A stretch of DNA of 55,975 nucleotides from positions 1 to 55,975 of the IMG/VR virus record IMGVR_UViG_3300002933_000012; one strand, given 5' to 3'. Shown here one piece after another: positions 25,680-32,118 of the stretch; the first letter of the stretch is position 1, and every line of letters starts with the position of its first letter. The DNA is from a virus. The translations under genes and the position numbers were made by a program. The notes beneath the pieces are model-generated. The model did no database searches. It was not told the DNA's origin and worked only from the letters and a program-made list of their open reading frames with translations.

Positions 25680-25797
25680 GCCCGAATAGCAGAATTGGCA
25701 TATGCAATGGACTTATCGACTCCTCTAATGTAGGTGGATGGAGGTAGTCACACCCAAAATCCATGGTTTGCGGGTTCGACTCCCGCTTCGGGCACCA
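25680..25797 (+). tRNA. tRNA with ~41-nt insertion in the anticodon loop
   Basis: Acceptor GCCCGAA/TTCGGGC is perfect, with A-CCA; D-arm GCAGAATTGGCATATGC; anticodon stem ATGGA/TCCAT is perfect; variable loop GGTTT; T-arm GCGGG-TTCGACT-CCCGC is perfect. The anticodon loop is 48 nt instead of 7. The extra part folds as GACTCCTC / GAGG-T-AGTC (8 bp, one bulged T) with a 15-nt loop. If the insert were removed, loops such as CTTAAAA would be possible, but no anticodon can be assigned. It is too small for a group I intron. Confidence 0.7.
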
Positions 25798-25804
25798 ATT
25801 TCAA

Positions 25805-25889
25805 GGGTGAGTAGCTCAGAGAAAGAGCATCTAGTGGTGATTGAGTTCATCTTAGAAGGTCGGTGGTTCAAGTCCACCCTCATCCACCA
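25805..25889 (+). tRNA. tRNA with extended anticodon arm
   Basis: Acceptor GGGTGAG/CTCATCC, A-CCA; D-arm GCTC-AGAGAAA-GAGC; T-arm GGTGG-TTCAAGT-CCACC; variable loop AGGTC. The anticodon stem TCTAG/TTAGA is followed by 17 nt instead of 7, and these 17 can pair further (GGTGA/TCATC) to leave loop TTGAGT, giving a double-length anticodon helix. Anticodon not assigned. Confidence 0.65.
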
Positions 25890-25937
25890 ATTTTTGATAT
25901 TTTCGACTTCTGATCTACTAGTAGAGGTCACTTTAAA

Positions 25938-26132
25938 ATGACTCAGATAAGAAGGTCAGTCGAAGAAAAAATGATAGCAAAAGCTCACTTAGAGTTTGAA
26001 AAAAGAATCACGTTTGCTGCTAAAGAAGCTATTCGTGTGCGTAGAGCTATGAAATTATGGGGAATCTTAACTACGATAGGTTCTCTTTGCAGCATTCTTC
26101 TTTTATTCTTGTATATTTTTAGTAAAAAATAA
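25938..26132 (+). CDS. Small membrane protein (64 aa)
   Basis: Cytoplasmic-looking basic N-terminus (MTQIRRSVEEKMIAK), an amphipathic helix, then one TM segment ILTTIGSLCSILLLFLYIF ending KK. SD is weak. Positioned after the tRNAs. Function unknown. Confidence 0.55.
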   Translation: MTQIRRSVEEKMIAKAHLEFEKRITFAAKEAIRVRRAMKLWGILTTIGSLCSILLLFLYIFSKK

Positions 26133-26137
26133 ACAAA

Positions 26138-26255
26138 TTTGCGGGTCTTAACTCAGAAATGAACAGAGACAGTCGTAACGTGTGGGCCAAGAGGGAAGCA
26201 CCCTCTCCATCCCGGCAAAATTAGAAAGTCTAGCTAGCTTATCTAAACCCGCAAA
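26138..26255 (+). ncRNA. Structured leader closed by a 9-bp helix
   Basis: TTTGCGGGT (26138-26146) pairs perfectly with ACCCGCAAA (26247-26255) and encloses GAGGG-aagca-CCCTC (26191-26205). It lies 32 nt before the ATG at 26287. Either a regulatory leader or a small RNA. Confidence 0.5.
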
Positions 26256-26286
26256 CTTTTCAGTATTAACGCTTATAGGAGAAGGA

Positions 26287-26802
26287 ATGCCAACCAAGGA
26301 TTTCATTCAAGCAGTGAATACTGAATATGCTAAGAGACAATCTTTCTCTCGTAAAAAATTGGAGAAACCATACAGTTACAGATTCTGGTACCCAATTTTC
26401 CCATCTAGCTGGCGTTTGTTTTGCTCTCGCTGGTGGTTACATTGGTTCACTCTTCATAATTATACACAGTTCTTCTCTATCAAATGGCAGAGAATGACCA
26501 GAGGCTACGCCGATGTGGATCTCTGGAACATGAACGACACATTGGCCTATCTTCTTCATGAGATGGCTGCTGATTTTACGGAAACCCATCACGGTTGTCC
26601 TTTCGGAACTACTTCTGAAGAATACCAGGAGCAACTGATTGTTATGGTTAGTGGTTTTGAAGCCATGTATGAGATGCTTTCAGAAGAAGGGATGCCTGAC
26701 TACAACACTCCTGAATACAAAGTATGGATAGCTGACAAAGAGACTCGTTGGGAAGTTGGGATGAAGATCTTCAAAGAAGAATTTTCAGGACTGTGGGACT
26801 GA
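26287..26802 (+). CDS. Conserved phage hypothetical protein (RGYADVDLWN type)
   Basis: 171 residues from ATG 26287 (SD AGGAGAAGG). Hallmarks are a Trp/Phe-rich middle, MTRGYADVDLWNMNDTLAYL, HEMAADFTETHHGCP, and VMVSGFEAMYEMLSEEG, a pattern often seen in phage accessory proteins of unknown function. No TM despite aromatic patches. Confidence 0.6.
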   Translation: MPTKDFIQAVNTEYAKRQSFSRKKLEKPYSYRFWYPIFPSSWRLFCSRWWLHWFTLHNYTQFFSIKWQRMTRGYADVDLWNMNDTLAYLLHEMAADFTETHHGCPFGTTSEEYQEQLIVMVSGFEAMYEMLSEEGMPDYNTPEYKVWIADKETRWEVGMKIFKEEFSGLWD

Positions 26803-26820
26803 AAAATTTCTGAAAATAAG

Positions 26821-26851
26821 TTGCCACAAAACTCTTAGAACACGGTATAAT
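26821..26851 (+). promoter_or_regulatory. Promoter of the shared phage class (best consensus)
   Basis: TTGCCACAAA, 15 nt ending CGG, TATAAT at 26846-26851. Drives the HTH gene at 26898. Confidence 0.75.
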
Positions 26852-26897
26852 AAAGTATGACAACGAGGCCGATGCCTCTAACTTAAAGGAGCCAACA

Positions 26898-27278
26898 ATG
26901 GCGAAGCGTTTTCTTATCAACGGTGTGGAAGTCCTGGCTGAAGATCTTGGCAGTGGGAAGTGGTGTGCGGTCCCGGTGGATCTCCCTGGCACTATTCTCA
27001 AGGTGCTGAGTGGGAAGATCAACATCAATGATTTCCTCAACCCCAGCAATCTCAACATCCAGCCTCTTGGGGACAAGGAAGAGGCCCAGGATGAGTGTGA
27101 GGGTTGCGCGTGTGAACAGGAGGCCCCGGCTCGTAGCAAGTCTAGCAAGACCGTGCGCGAGTATCGCAAGGCCGAAGGTATGAACAAGACCGAGATGGCT
27201 GATTATCTGGGTGTCAGTCGCCGCACTCTTGGCCGCTGGGAAGATGCTGGCAAGCTGGCCTCTGAGGTCGGTCTGTAA
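26898..27278 (+). CDS. HTH transcription-regulator-like protein
   Basis: 126 residues with own promoter and SD (AAGGAGCC). The C-terminal half, EYRKAEGMNKTEMADYLGVS then RRTLGRWEDAGKL, is a helix-turn-helix that should bind DNA. A Cys motif CEGCACEQ joins it to an N-terminal about 60-residue domain. Codons are more GC-rich than in neighbours, possibly reflecting recent acquisition or high expression. Candidate regulator of phage or host transcription. Confidence 0.65.
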   Translation: MAKRFLINGVEVLAEDLGSGKWCAVPVDLPGTILKVLSGKININDFLNPSNLNIQPLGDKEEAQDECEGCACEQEAPARSKSSKTVREYRKAEGMNKTEMADYLGVSRRTLGRWEDAGKLASEVGL

Positions 27279-27285
27279 GTAGAAC

Positions 27286-27368
27286 TTCAGTGCTAGGGGC
27301 AAGAGGGACGCAAGAGTAGCGCTTGGCTGCGTCCTTCTGGAACGGCAAGTGCAAATCCGTCAACTGAA
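27286..27368 (+). ncRNA. Small structured RNA before a terminator
   Basis: TTCAGT (27286-27291) pairs with ACTGAA (27363-27368); inside are GGACGCA/TGCGTCC (27306-27334) and ACGG/CCGT (27342-27360). The layout is cloverleaf-like but there is no T-loop or CCA, and a terminator follows. Possible small RNA or decayed tRNA. Confidence 0.4.
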
Positions 27369-27372
27369 CTTC

Positions 27373-27399
27373 AAGACCCCAGGAAACTGGGGTCTTTTT
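27373..27399 (+). terminator. Rho-independent terminator after HTH gene
   Basis: AAGACCCCAG-GAAA-CTGGGGTCTT followed by TTT: 10-bp perfect stem with a GNRA loop. Confidence 0.88.
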
Positions 27400-27435
27400 G
27401 TAGTATTAAGCATAGAGGCTAATATGGAGGAGAGT

Positions 27436-27618
27436 ATGGAGATTATTAAAAAAGGAAAATTGCCAGATGACATCGCCTATAAGGGTGAATGCCACTACTG
27501 CGGCACCATAGTTCGCTTCAAACGTTCTGAGGGTCATGTGGTATATGACCAAAGAGATGGTAACTCTGTCTCTGTCTGCTGCCCCCTCTGCCACAACAAT
27601 ATTTACGTAAGCCTTTAA
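27436..27618 (+). CDS. Small zinc-ribbon protein (60 aa)
   Basis: Start at ATG 27436 (SD GGAGGAG); ATG 27424 is in frame but would overlap the SD. CHYCGTIVRFK and CCPLCHNN supply four zinc ligands, a compact ribbon. Function unknown. Confidence 0.55.
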   Translation: MEIIKKGKLPDDIAYKGECHYCGTIVRFKRSEGHVVYDQRDGNSVSVCCPLCHNNIYVSL

Positions 27619-27628
27619 AGGAGAGAAA

Positions 27629-27859
27629 ATGTTAAGTCTTGAATCAGTCATGAAACGAACCGAAATTGAGTATGAAAAGGTCACTGGGGTAAAAGGAGTT
27701 CATTCTGAGCAAATAAAGGCCCTTGCTGCCGCTCTGGTAGGTGAAATCAACATAGAGCTTCAAGGTATTCACGATAGTCTTACCGGGGCTTACAAGCTAG
27801 CCAGGAAGCTAGATGGTGAGATAGCTGGTTCTGTTAGAATCATAGGGGGAAGACATTAA
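27629..27859 (+). CDS. Small protein (76 aa), unknown
   Basis: Strong SD (AAAGGAGAG). A soluble, mainly helical product (EQIKALAAALVGEINIELQ). Its stop overlaps the next ATG (TAATG), so it is coupled with the gene at 27859. No family recognised. Confidence 0.5.
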   Translation: MLSLESVMKRTEIEYEKVTGVKGVHSEQIKALAAALVGEINIELQGIHDSLTGAYKLARKLDGEIAGSVRIIGGRH

Positions 27860-28140
27860 TGTTAGATGGAACTGAATACTTTGAATGTGCTTGCGGGGGT
27901 GATGAACACACTCTCCGTTTCATTATTGATAAAGAAGATAAAAGACTATACACTTCTGTATTCCTTAATGATTACCAATCTATTTGGAAGCGTGTTTGGA
28001 TCGCCATTAAATATATTTTTGGCTATAAGTGCCAGTATGGTCATTGGGATTACTGGATCATGCGTTACGAAGATATTCCTAGAATGAGAGAGATGCTAGA
28101 CAAAATGGATGGGGCAGACCCAACTAAGGAGAAATCGTGA
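27859..28140 (+). CDS. Small protein (93 aa), unknown
   Basis: Starts in TAATG overlap. Contains ECACGGDEHTLRFIIDKED and IFGYKCQYGHWDYWIMRYED, a small alpha/beta fold with possible metal-binding Cys/His (CACGGDEH, C..GH). Ends overlapping the next GTG. Confidence 0.5.
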   Translation: MLDGTEYFECACGGDEHTLRFIIDKEDKRLYTSVFLNDYQSIWKRVWIAIKYIFGYKCQYGHWDYWIMRYEDIPRMREMLDKMDGADPTKEKS

Positions 28141-28502
28141 TAGGTTCAATCTTAGCTTTAATCTGGCTCCATTTCATTGCTGATTTTGTGCTTCAGACTG
28201 ATAAGATGGCTATCAATAAGAGTTCCAACAATCTGTGGCTCGGTTTTCATGTTCTGGTTTACACAACGGTCCTTCTTCTTTTTGGTTGGCAGTTTGCCCT
28301 GTTGAATGGAGTTGCTCACTTCTTAACAGATTGGATAACTTCTAGGGTAACTTCCTATCTTTGGAAAAAAGAAAAGCGTCATTGGTTTTTTACAGTTATA
28401 GGCTTGGATCAGGCCATTCACATGACCACTCTTATCCTTATATTTAACTACTTTTTTAAGAATTTCATCCATATGCCTCTAGTCAGTTGGATAATGAAGT
28501 AA
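28137..28502 (+). CDS. DUF3307-type membrane protein (GTG start)
   Basis: 121 residues, SD AAGGAG, GTG start overlapping the previous stop. LIWLHFIADFVLQTDKMA is the characteristic start of DUF3307 proteins; further segments LGFHVLVYTTVLLLFGW and HFLTDWITSR complete it. Three to four TM helices. The family occurs in bacteria and phages; function unknown. Confidence 0.75.
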   Translation: MIGSILALIWLHFIADFVLQTDKMAINKSSNNLWLGFHVLVYTTVLLLFGWQFALLNGVAHFLTDWITSRVTSYLWKKEKRHWFFTVIGLDQAIHMTTLILIFNYFFKNFIHMPLVSWIMK

Positions 28503-28538
28503 GTATACAACTTTTCTCTCCTTTTATTGGAGGGAAAA

Positions 28539-28931
28539 ATGTTGAGTCATATAATTAATGTAGTTTATAGTGTTTTTAGGGAAAAATTAGTAAAAAAGGT
28601 AACAAGAAGTCCTGAATGGCCGAAAGTCGAGAAAGAACATCTTGAGTCTCAACCATTTTGTGCAGCGTGTGGGGGAAAGGACCGACTTCAAGTTCATCAT
28701 CAGCAGCCTTTCCACTCTGATCCAGCTTTGGAACTTGATCCTCATAATCTTATAACTCTTTGTATGTCTACATTAGAGTGCCACCTCCGAATCGGCCACG
28801 GTGGCTCATTTAAGCAATATAACCCAAACGTTGTAGCTGATTGTATAACTCTCACCCTTCACCCCGATCAGAGATCTGTTATTGAAAAGAAAGCTTTTGA
28901 CTCAAGAAAACCGAATGAACCTGGAGATTAA
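28539..28931 (+). CDS. HNH nuclease domain protein
   Basis: 130 residues from ATG 28539 (SD GGAGGG in a weak hairpin). CAACGGKDRLQVHHQQPFH then DPHNLITLC and CHLRIGHGG form a zinc-backed HNH (H-H, N, H). It lacks the extra DNA-binding regions of homing enzymes and resembles phage packaging-associated or McrA-like HNH proteins. The product would cut or nick DNA. Confidence 0.75.
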   Translation: MLSHIINVVYSVFREKLVKKVTRSPEWPKVEKEHLESQPFCAACGGKDRLQVHHQQPFHSDPALELDPHNLITLCMSTLECHLRIGHGGSFKQYNPNVVADCITLTLHPDQRSVIEKKAFDSRKPNEPGD

Positions 28932-28950
28932 GGCTTAAAATTTGCGTATC

Positions 28951-28980
28951 GTTTTTTCTTCTCGGTAATTGAGTATTAAC
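28951..28980 (+). promoter_or_regulatory. Promoter-like element with TTGAGTATTAAC
   Basis: AATTGAGTATTAAC at 28967-28980 (TATTAA box 28974-28979), 40 nt before the HTH-like gene at 29021, which has a strong SD. Confidence 0.5.
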
Positions 28981-29020
28981 ACAAGAGGGACGAGTTCCCC
29001 CCATTTTAAAGGAGCATTAC

Positions 29021-29233
29021 ATGGCAAGACATACTGGTAACCGCTGGACTAATTACAGCACTGCTACACTCGTTGATATGGCTGCGGCTGGCTACACTCG
29101 CTCTGAGATCGCCACCCGCCTTCAGCGCACTCCCATCGCTATCAAGCGTAAGATGCATTCCTTGAAGTATCATTTTGTTCGTAATTTGAATTTCGGTCAG
29201 TTTGCAAATATTGTCCTTAATTCTAATGAGTAA
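29021..29233 (+). CDS. Small HTH (Myb/SANT-like) protein
   Basis: 70 residues, SD AAAGGAG. NRWTNYSTATLVDMAAAGY then TRSEIATRLQRTPIAIKRKM looks like a SANT/sigma-4-like helix-turn-helix. Very basic, so probably binds DNA. GC-biased codons suggest high expression. Confidence 0.6.
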   Translation: MARHTGNRWTNYSTATLVDMAAAGYTRSEIATRLQRTPIAIKRKMHSLKYHFVRNLNFGQFANIVLNSNE

Positions 29234-29241
29234 ATTTTTTG

Positions 29242-29338
29242 CCTTGGGCGGCGTGGACAGATCAGCCTTCAAGCACAGTAAGGCCAGCCTTGTGCTGGTT
29301 ACGGACTAACGCTGGTGTAAACGAAACCCGCTCCAAGG
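29242..29338 (+). ncRNA. Structured RNA closed by a 10-bp helix, upstream of tRNA-Lys
   Basis: CCTTGGGCGG (29242-29251) pairs with CCCGC-T-CCAAGG (29327-29338; one bulged T). Inside, GTAA..CCAGC-CTTGT-GCTGG-TTAC (29278-29302) is a strong hairpin. It ends 14 nt before tRNA-Lys, so could be a processing leader or a separate small RNA. Confidence 0.5.
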
Positions 29339-29352
29339 TAAAAGACTACTAT

Positions 29353-29430
29353 GGTCCCATAACTCAGGCCGGATAGAGTACCGCCCTTTTAAGGCGAAAG
29401 TCACAGGTTCAAATCCTGTTGGGATCACCA
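29353..29430 (+). tRNA. tRNA-Lys(UUU), normal architecture
   Basis: 78 nt: acceptor GGTCCCA/TGGGATC, A-CCA; D-arm ACTC...GAGT; anticodon arm CCGCC-CTTTTAA-GGCGA (C-A mismatch at the outer pair); variable loop AAGTC; T-arm ACAGG-TTCAAAT-CCTGT. The second UUU tRNA of the window. Confidence 0.88.
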
Positions 29431-29449
29431 TTTTTCTTATGGGGAAGTC

Positions 29450-30874
29450 ATGAAGCTGAATTTGGGTTGCGGATTTAACCATTTAGAAGGATTTGTCAAT
29501 GTAGATCAGCACCCTTCAACCGGTGCTGATTTCATTTGGAATCTTGAAACTCTCCCTTGGCCGTGGGAGGATAGCTCTGTAGAAGAAATTCAATTAACTC
29601 ATGTTCTTGAGCATATTGGACAGCAAACAAATAAATACTTGGCTATCATTAAAGAAATCTATAGAGTTTGTGCCCCGGATGCTAGGGTTACTATTGAAGT
29701 CCCTCATCCTTTGCACCCCGATTACTTAGGTGATCCTACTCATTGTAGACCAGTGACTTATGAAAGTCTTCGTCTGTTTGATTTAGATTTTGCTGATATG
29801 CTTATTGCTCATCATAGCCCTGGAACCCCCTTAGCTAGGTTTATGAAAGTTGATCTTCAAGTAGTAGACCATTTACAATTTTTTGATTCAGACAGAGGGA
29901 TTCTTCAAGTAAGCAGAATGATTTTGAGAGTTAAGAAGCCATTTAGGGAATTACCAGAAGAAATTTCTATCTGTGAAATGAGTATGGGCCTAGGGGATAT
30001 TTGCATGGCTTTGTGTGTAGCTAAAGCTCTGGCTCATAAAAATTACAAGATACATTTTGTTACGATACCTAAATGGCACGATCTTATCAAGGCTTGCCCA
30101 CACGTTAGTTCCGTTAGTTCTAAACAGACTGCTAAGGATATTTATCTTTCCCCTGCTTGGTTCCAACTTCAAGCTGCCCATCAGGTAGACACTTTATTAA
30201 AAGCTTGCGGAGTGACTGATGTTTCTAACCATTTTAAATCTTTAGATTTAAATATTTCCCCTTCTGTTCTTGAAAATATTCAAACAAGATTTCCTGGAAA
30301 TAAAAGAATAGCCATTAATCCTGCTTGTAATACAGAGAATCGTAGGTGGCCTATTGAATATTGGAAAGAATTAGTTCGTTTACTTCAAACTTCAGGAATA
30401 GAAGTATGTTCTTTAGGGATGACATCTTGGTATGGAGTTAATAATTCTCATCAATTTGAAGGAGTCACTAATGTTTTTGATCTCTCTACTTTTGAAGCTA
30501 TAGCTTTTTTACGACAATGTAAAGTATTAGTTTCGGGAGATTCAGGTCCAATTCAACTGGCCGGGGCTACTGATTGCGGTATTGTAGGATTATACTCAGT
30601 TGTCTCGTCCCAATGGAGGCTACCTTTCCGTCATGGAGAATTAGGATGGAACGCTATTGGATTAAATTCTACCTGTCCTCATGCTCCCTGCTTCCCTAAA
30701 TTAGTGAAGGATACAAATTTTTTATGGTCCAATGAAGCTCAAGCTTCTCTCAATTCTGGGGTATCTATGGGTGATCTTGTTAGAAATTGGTGCCCCAACG
30801 GTGCTATCACTTGTATGCAAGAAATTCCGGTATCTATGGTATATGATTCGGTTATGAAATTATGGAATACTTAA
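29450..30874 (+). CDS. Methyltransferase - GT9 glycosyltransferase fusion
   Basis: 474 residues, SD GGGGAAG. Residues 1-155 have a class I SAM-methyltransferase start (MKLNLGCGFNHLEGFVNVD), then LTHVLEHIG and VTIEVPHPLHPDY, as in small methyltransferases of sugar or glycan clusters. Residues 165-470 match the heptosyltransferase/GT9 GT-B fold: MGLGDICMALCVAKAL, INPACNTENRRWP, and VSGDSGPIQLAGATDCGIVG, the conserved donor-binding C-terminal loop. It may modify host surface glycans or phage components. Fusions of these two activities in one phage gene are unusual. Confidence 0.8.
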   Translation: MKLNLGCGFNHLEGFVNVDQHPSTGADFIWNLETLPWPWEDSSVEEIQLTHVLEHIGQQTNKYLAIIKEIYRVCAPDARVTIEVPHPLHPDYLGDPTHCRPVTYESLRLFDLDFADMLIAHHSPGTPLARFMKVDLQVVDHLQFFDSDRGILQVSRMILRVKKPFRELPEEISICEMSMGLGDICMALCVAKALAHKNYKIHFVTIPKWHDLIKACPHVSSVSSKQTAKDIYLSPAWFQLQAAHQVDTLLKACGVTDVSNHFKSLDLNISPSVLENIQTRFPGNKRIAINPACNTENRRWPIEYWKELVRLLQTSGIEVCSLGMTSWYGVNNSHQFEGVTNVFDLSTFEAIAFLRQCKVLVSGDSGPIQLAGATDCGIVGLYSVVSSQWRLPFRHGELGWNAIGLNSTCPHAPCFPKLVKDTNFLWSNEAQASLNSGVSMGDLVRNWCPNGAITCMQEIPVSMVYDSVMKLWNT

Positions 30875-30878
30875 TTTC

Positions 30879-30899
30879 CACCTCTTTATAAGAGAGGTG
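30879..30899 (+). promoter_or_regulatory. SD-sequestering hairpin
   Basis: CACCTCT (30879-30885) pairs with AGAGGTG (30893-30899), which is the SD of the ATG at 30904. Confidence 0.55.
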
Positions 30900-30903
30900 A
30901 ACT

Positions 30904-31176
30904 ATGACCGATCAAACTAAATTTACTTGGGTCTGTCAGAAGATTTTGGCTGATGACCCTGGATCTGTGGTTGTGGAGTGGGACACTTTTAACGTGGGTC
31001 TTCTAGAGGATGGCTCTTTTAGAACGGTTTATTCCTGTTGGTCCCAGGAAGATGCAGATTTTCTTTTAGCTTCCCTCCGCTGGTACTCCGATTTTCAAGA
31101 ACAGGGAATTATGTCTTCCTTGCCTAAAACTATTAGACCAAAAAGAGTAATATCTAAAAGAGTGAGGAAAACTTAA
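30904..31176 (+). CDS. Small protein (90 aa), unknown
   Basis: The SD is in the hairpin at 30879-30899. Soluble product, CWSQEDADFLLASLRWYSD then a basic tail ending KRVRKT. Family not recognised. Confidence 0.5.
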   Translation: MTDQTKFTWVCQKILADDPGSVVVEWDTFNVGLLEDGSFRTVYSCWSQEDADFLLASLRWYSDFQEQGIMSSLPKTIRPKRVISKRVRKT

Positions 31177-31186
31177 AGGAGTTTTT

Positions 31187-31408
31187 ATGCCAATGGAACA
31201 CTATTATATTCAAGTAGACTCGGAAACTAAAGAAGGGAGACTTGAATTACGTTTTGGCACTAAAGTTGAATGTCAGCCAATTAGAAATTTCAAATTAATT
31301 GAAAGTCGGGAGATTACTTACCACACTACTGAAGGTGATGTGATCTGTACGGATTCCGGCCCCAAGAATATTAGTCTCTCAATGATGGGAGTAGACCTAG
31401 AGGAGTAA
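31187..31408 (+). CDS. Small protein (73 aa), unknown
   Basis: SD AAAGGAG. Beta-rich product (YIQVDSETKEGRLELRFGTK) with no motif known to me. Ends 2 nt before the next gene, so part of an operon with the SLOG protein. Confidence 0.5.
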   Translation: MPMEHYYIQVDSETKEGRLELRFGTKVECQPIRNFKLIESREITYHTTEGDVICTDSGPKNISLSMMGVDLEE

Positions 31409-31410
31409 CT

Positions 31411-31809
31411 ATGAAAGTAGCTATTATTGGTTCAAGGAATTTCATTGATAAAATGCTACTAGAACAAGCTATTCAAGAATCAGGTTTTAATATTACTGAA
31501 GAATGTTGTGGCGAAGCTCCAGGTGCAGATACTTTGGGTAGAGTATGGGCTGAAGAAAAAGGAATCCCAGTAGTCTCTTTCCCTGCTGATTGGGATAATC
31601 TAGATGTTCCAGGTGCAATAATTAGAGTTAACGCATGGGGTAAAAAATATAATGTTAGAGCGGGAAAAGATCGAAATACTAAGATGATCACGTACGCCGA
31701 TGCTATCATAGCCTTCTGGGATGGATCTTCTCCTGGGACACGCCATAGTATTAGAGAGGCTGAACGTTTGAAGAAACCTATTTTTATAAAACAATTTCAT
31801 ACGGATTAA
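31411..31809 (+). CDS. SLOG/DUF2493-type Rossmann protein
   Basis: 132 residues. MKVAIIGSRNFIDK, GEAPGADTLGRVWAEEKGI, GKDRNTKMITYADAIIAFWD and SSPGTRHSIREAE are the hallmark motifs of the YspA-like SLOG family, which binds nucleotides or nucleic-acid-derived ligands and may act in signalling or defence. Common in phages. SD is AGGAG. Confidence 0.8.
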   Translation: MKVAIIGSRNFIDKMLLEQAIQESGFNITEECCGEAPGADTLGRVWAEEKGIPVVSFPADWDNLDVPGAIIRVNAWGKKYNVRAGKDRNTKMITYADAIIAFWDGSSPGTRHSIREAERLKKPIFIKQFHTD

Positions 31810-31822
31810 TTTTCGATAAGAA

Positions 31823-31851
31823 ATGGATTGAAACTAGTTTTTTATTATAAT
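31823..31851 (+). promoter_or_regulatory. Probable promoter with TATAAT, not of the shared class
   Basis: TATAAT at 31846-31851 followed by AGAGAAGAGG and ATG 31869. There is no ACAAA block; the -35 is poor (ATGGAT at 17-nt spacing), so it may need an activator. Confidence 0.4.
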
Positions 31852-31868
31852 AGAGAAGAGGAAATTAT

Positions 31869-32093
31869 ATGATTCATCAACATGAAAAACGCACTATCGA
31901 AATTCTAAGGATGATTCAAAGAGGAAATGGTCTGATTCGTGAGGCGGCTCTTCCCCATAAAGATGATTTAATTATGTTTCGTTTGACCAGTAAGGGGTTT
32001 ATAAAAGCTATTGGATCTAACGTTGATACCGGAGAATCCCTTTTTAGCATTACTAAAGAGGGTGAAAAAGAAGCCGGAAGAAACGAAAATTGA
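31869..32093 (+). CDS. Small winged-helix-like protein (74 aa)
   Basis: MIHQHEKRTIEILRMIQRG then LIMFRLTSKGFIKAI and SLFSITKEGEKEAG suggest a winged helix (the wing ends with the typical T-x-E-G-x-x-x). Own promoter; lies before the replication block and may regulate it. Confidence 0.5.
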   Translation: MIHQHEKRTIEILRMIQRGNGLIREAALPHKDDLIMFRLTSKGFIKAIGSNVDTGESLFSITKEGEKEAGRNEN

Positions 32094-32101
32094 GTATTAA
32101 C
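32088..32101 (+). promoter_or_regulatory. Promoter-like element with TTGAGTATTAAC
   Basis: AATTGAGTATTAAC, third copy of the element, overlapping the stop of the small winged-helix-like gene and 17 nt before the helicase start. It would open the replication/recombination block. Confidence 0.45.
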
Positions 32102-32118
32102 TAGGTAGAAGGAAGTCT

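Noticed and set aside
25680-25797. Group I intron in the tRNA anticodon loop
   Set aside because: The insert is only about 41 nt, far below the size of any self-splicing group I intron, and has no core motifs.
27294-27322. c-di-GMP riboswitch-like bases (GGGCAAG, GGGACGCAAGAG)
   Set aside because: The intervening P1b hairpin and the receptor are missing, and no regulated gene start follows; a terminator does.
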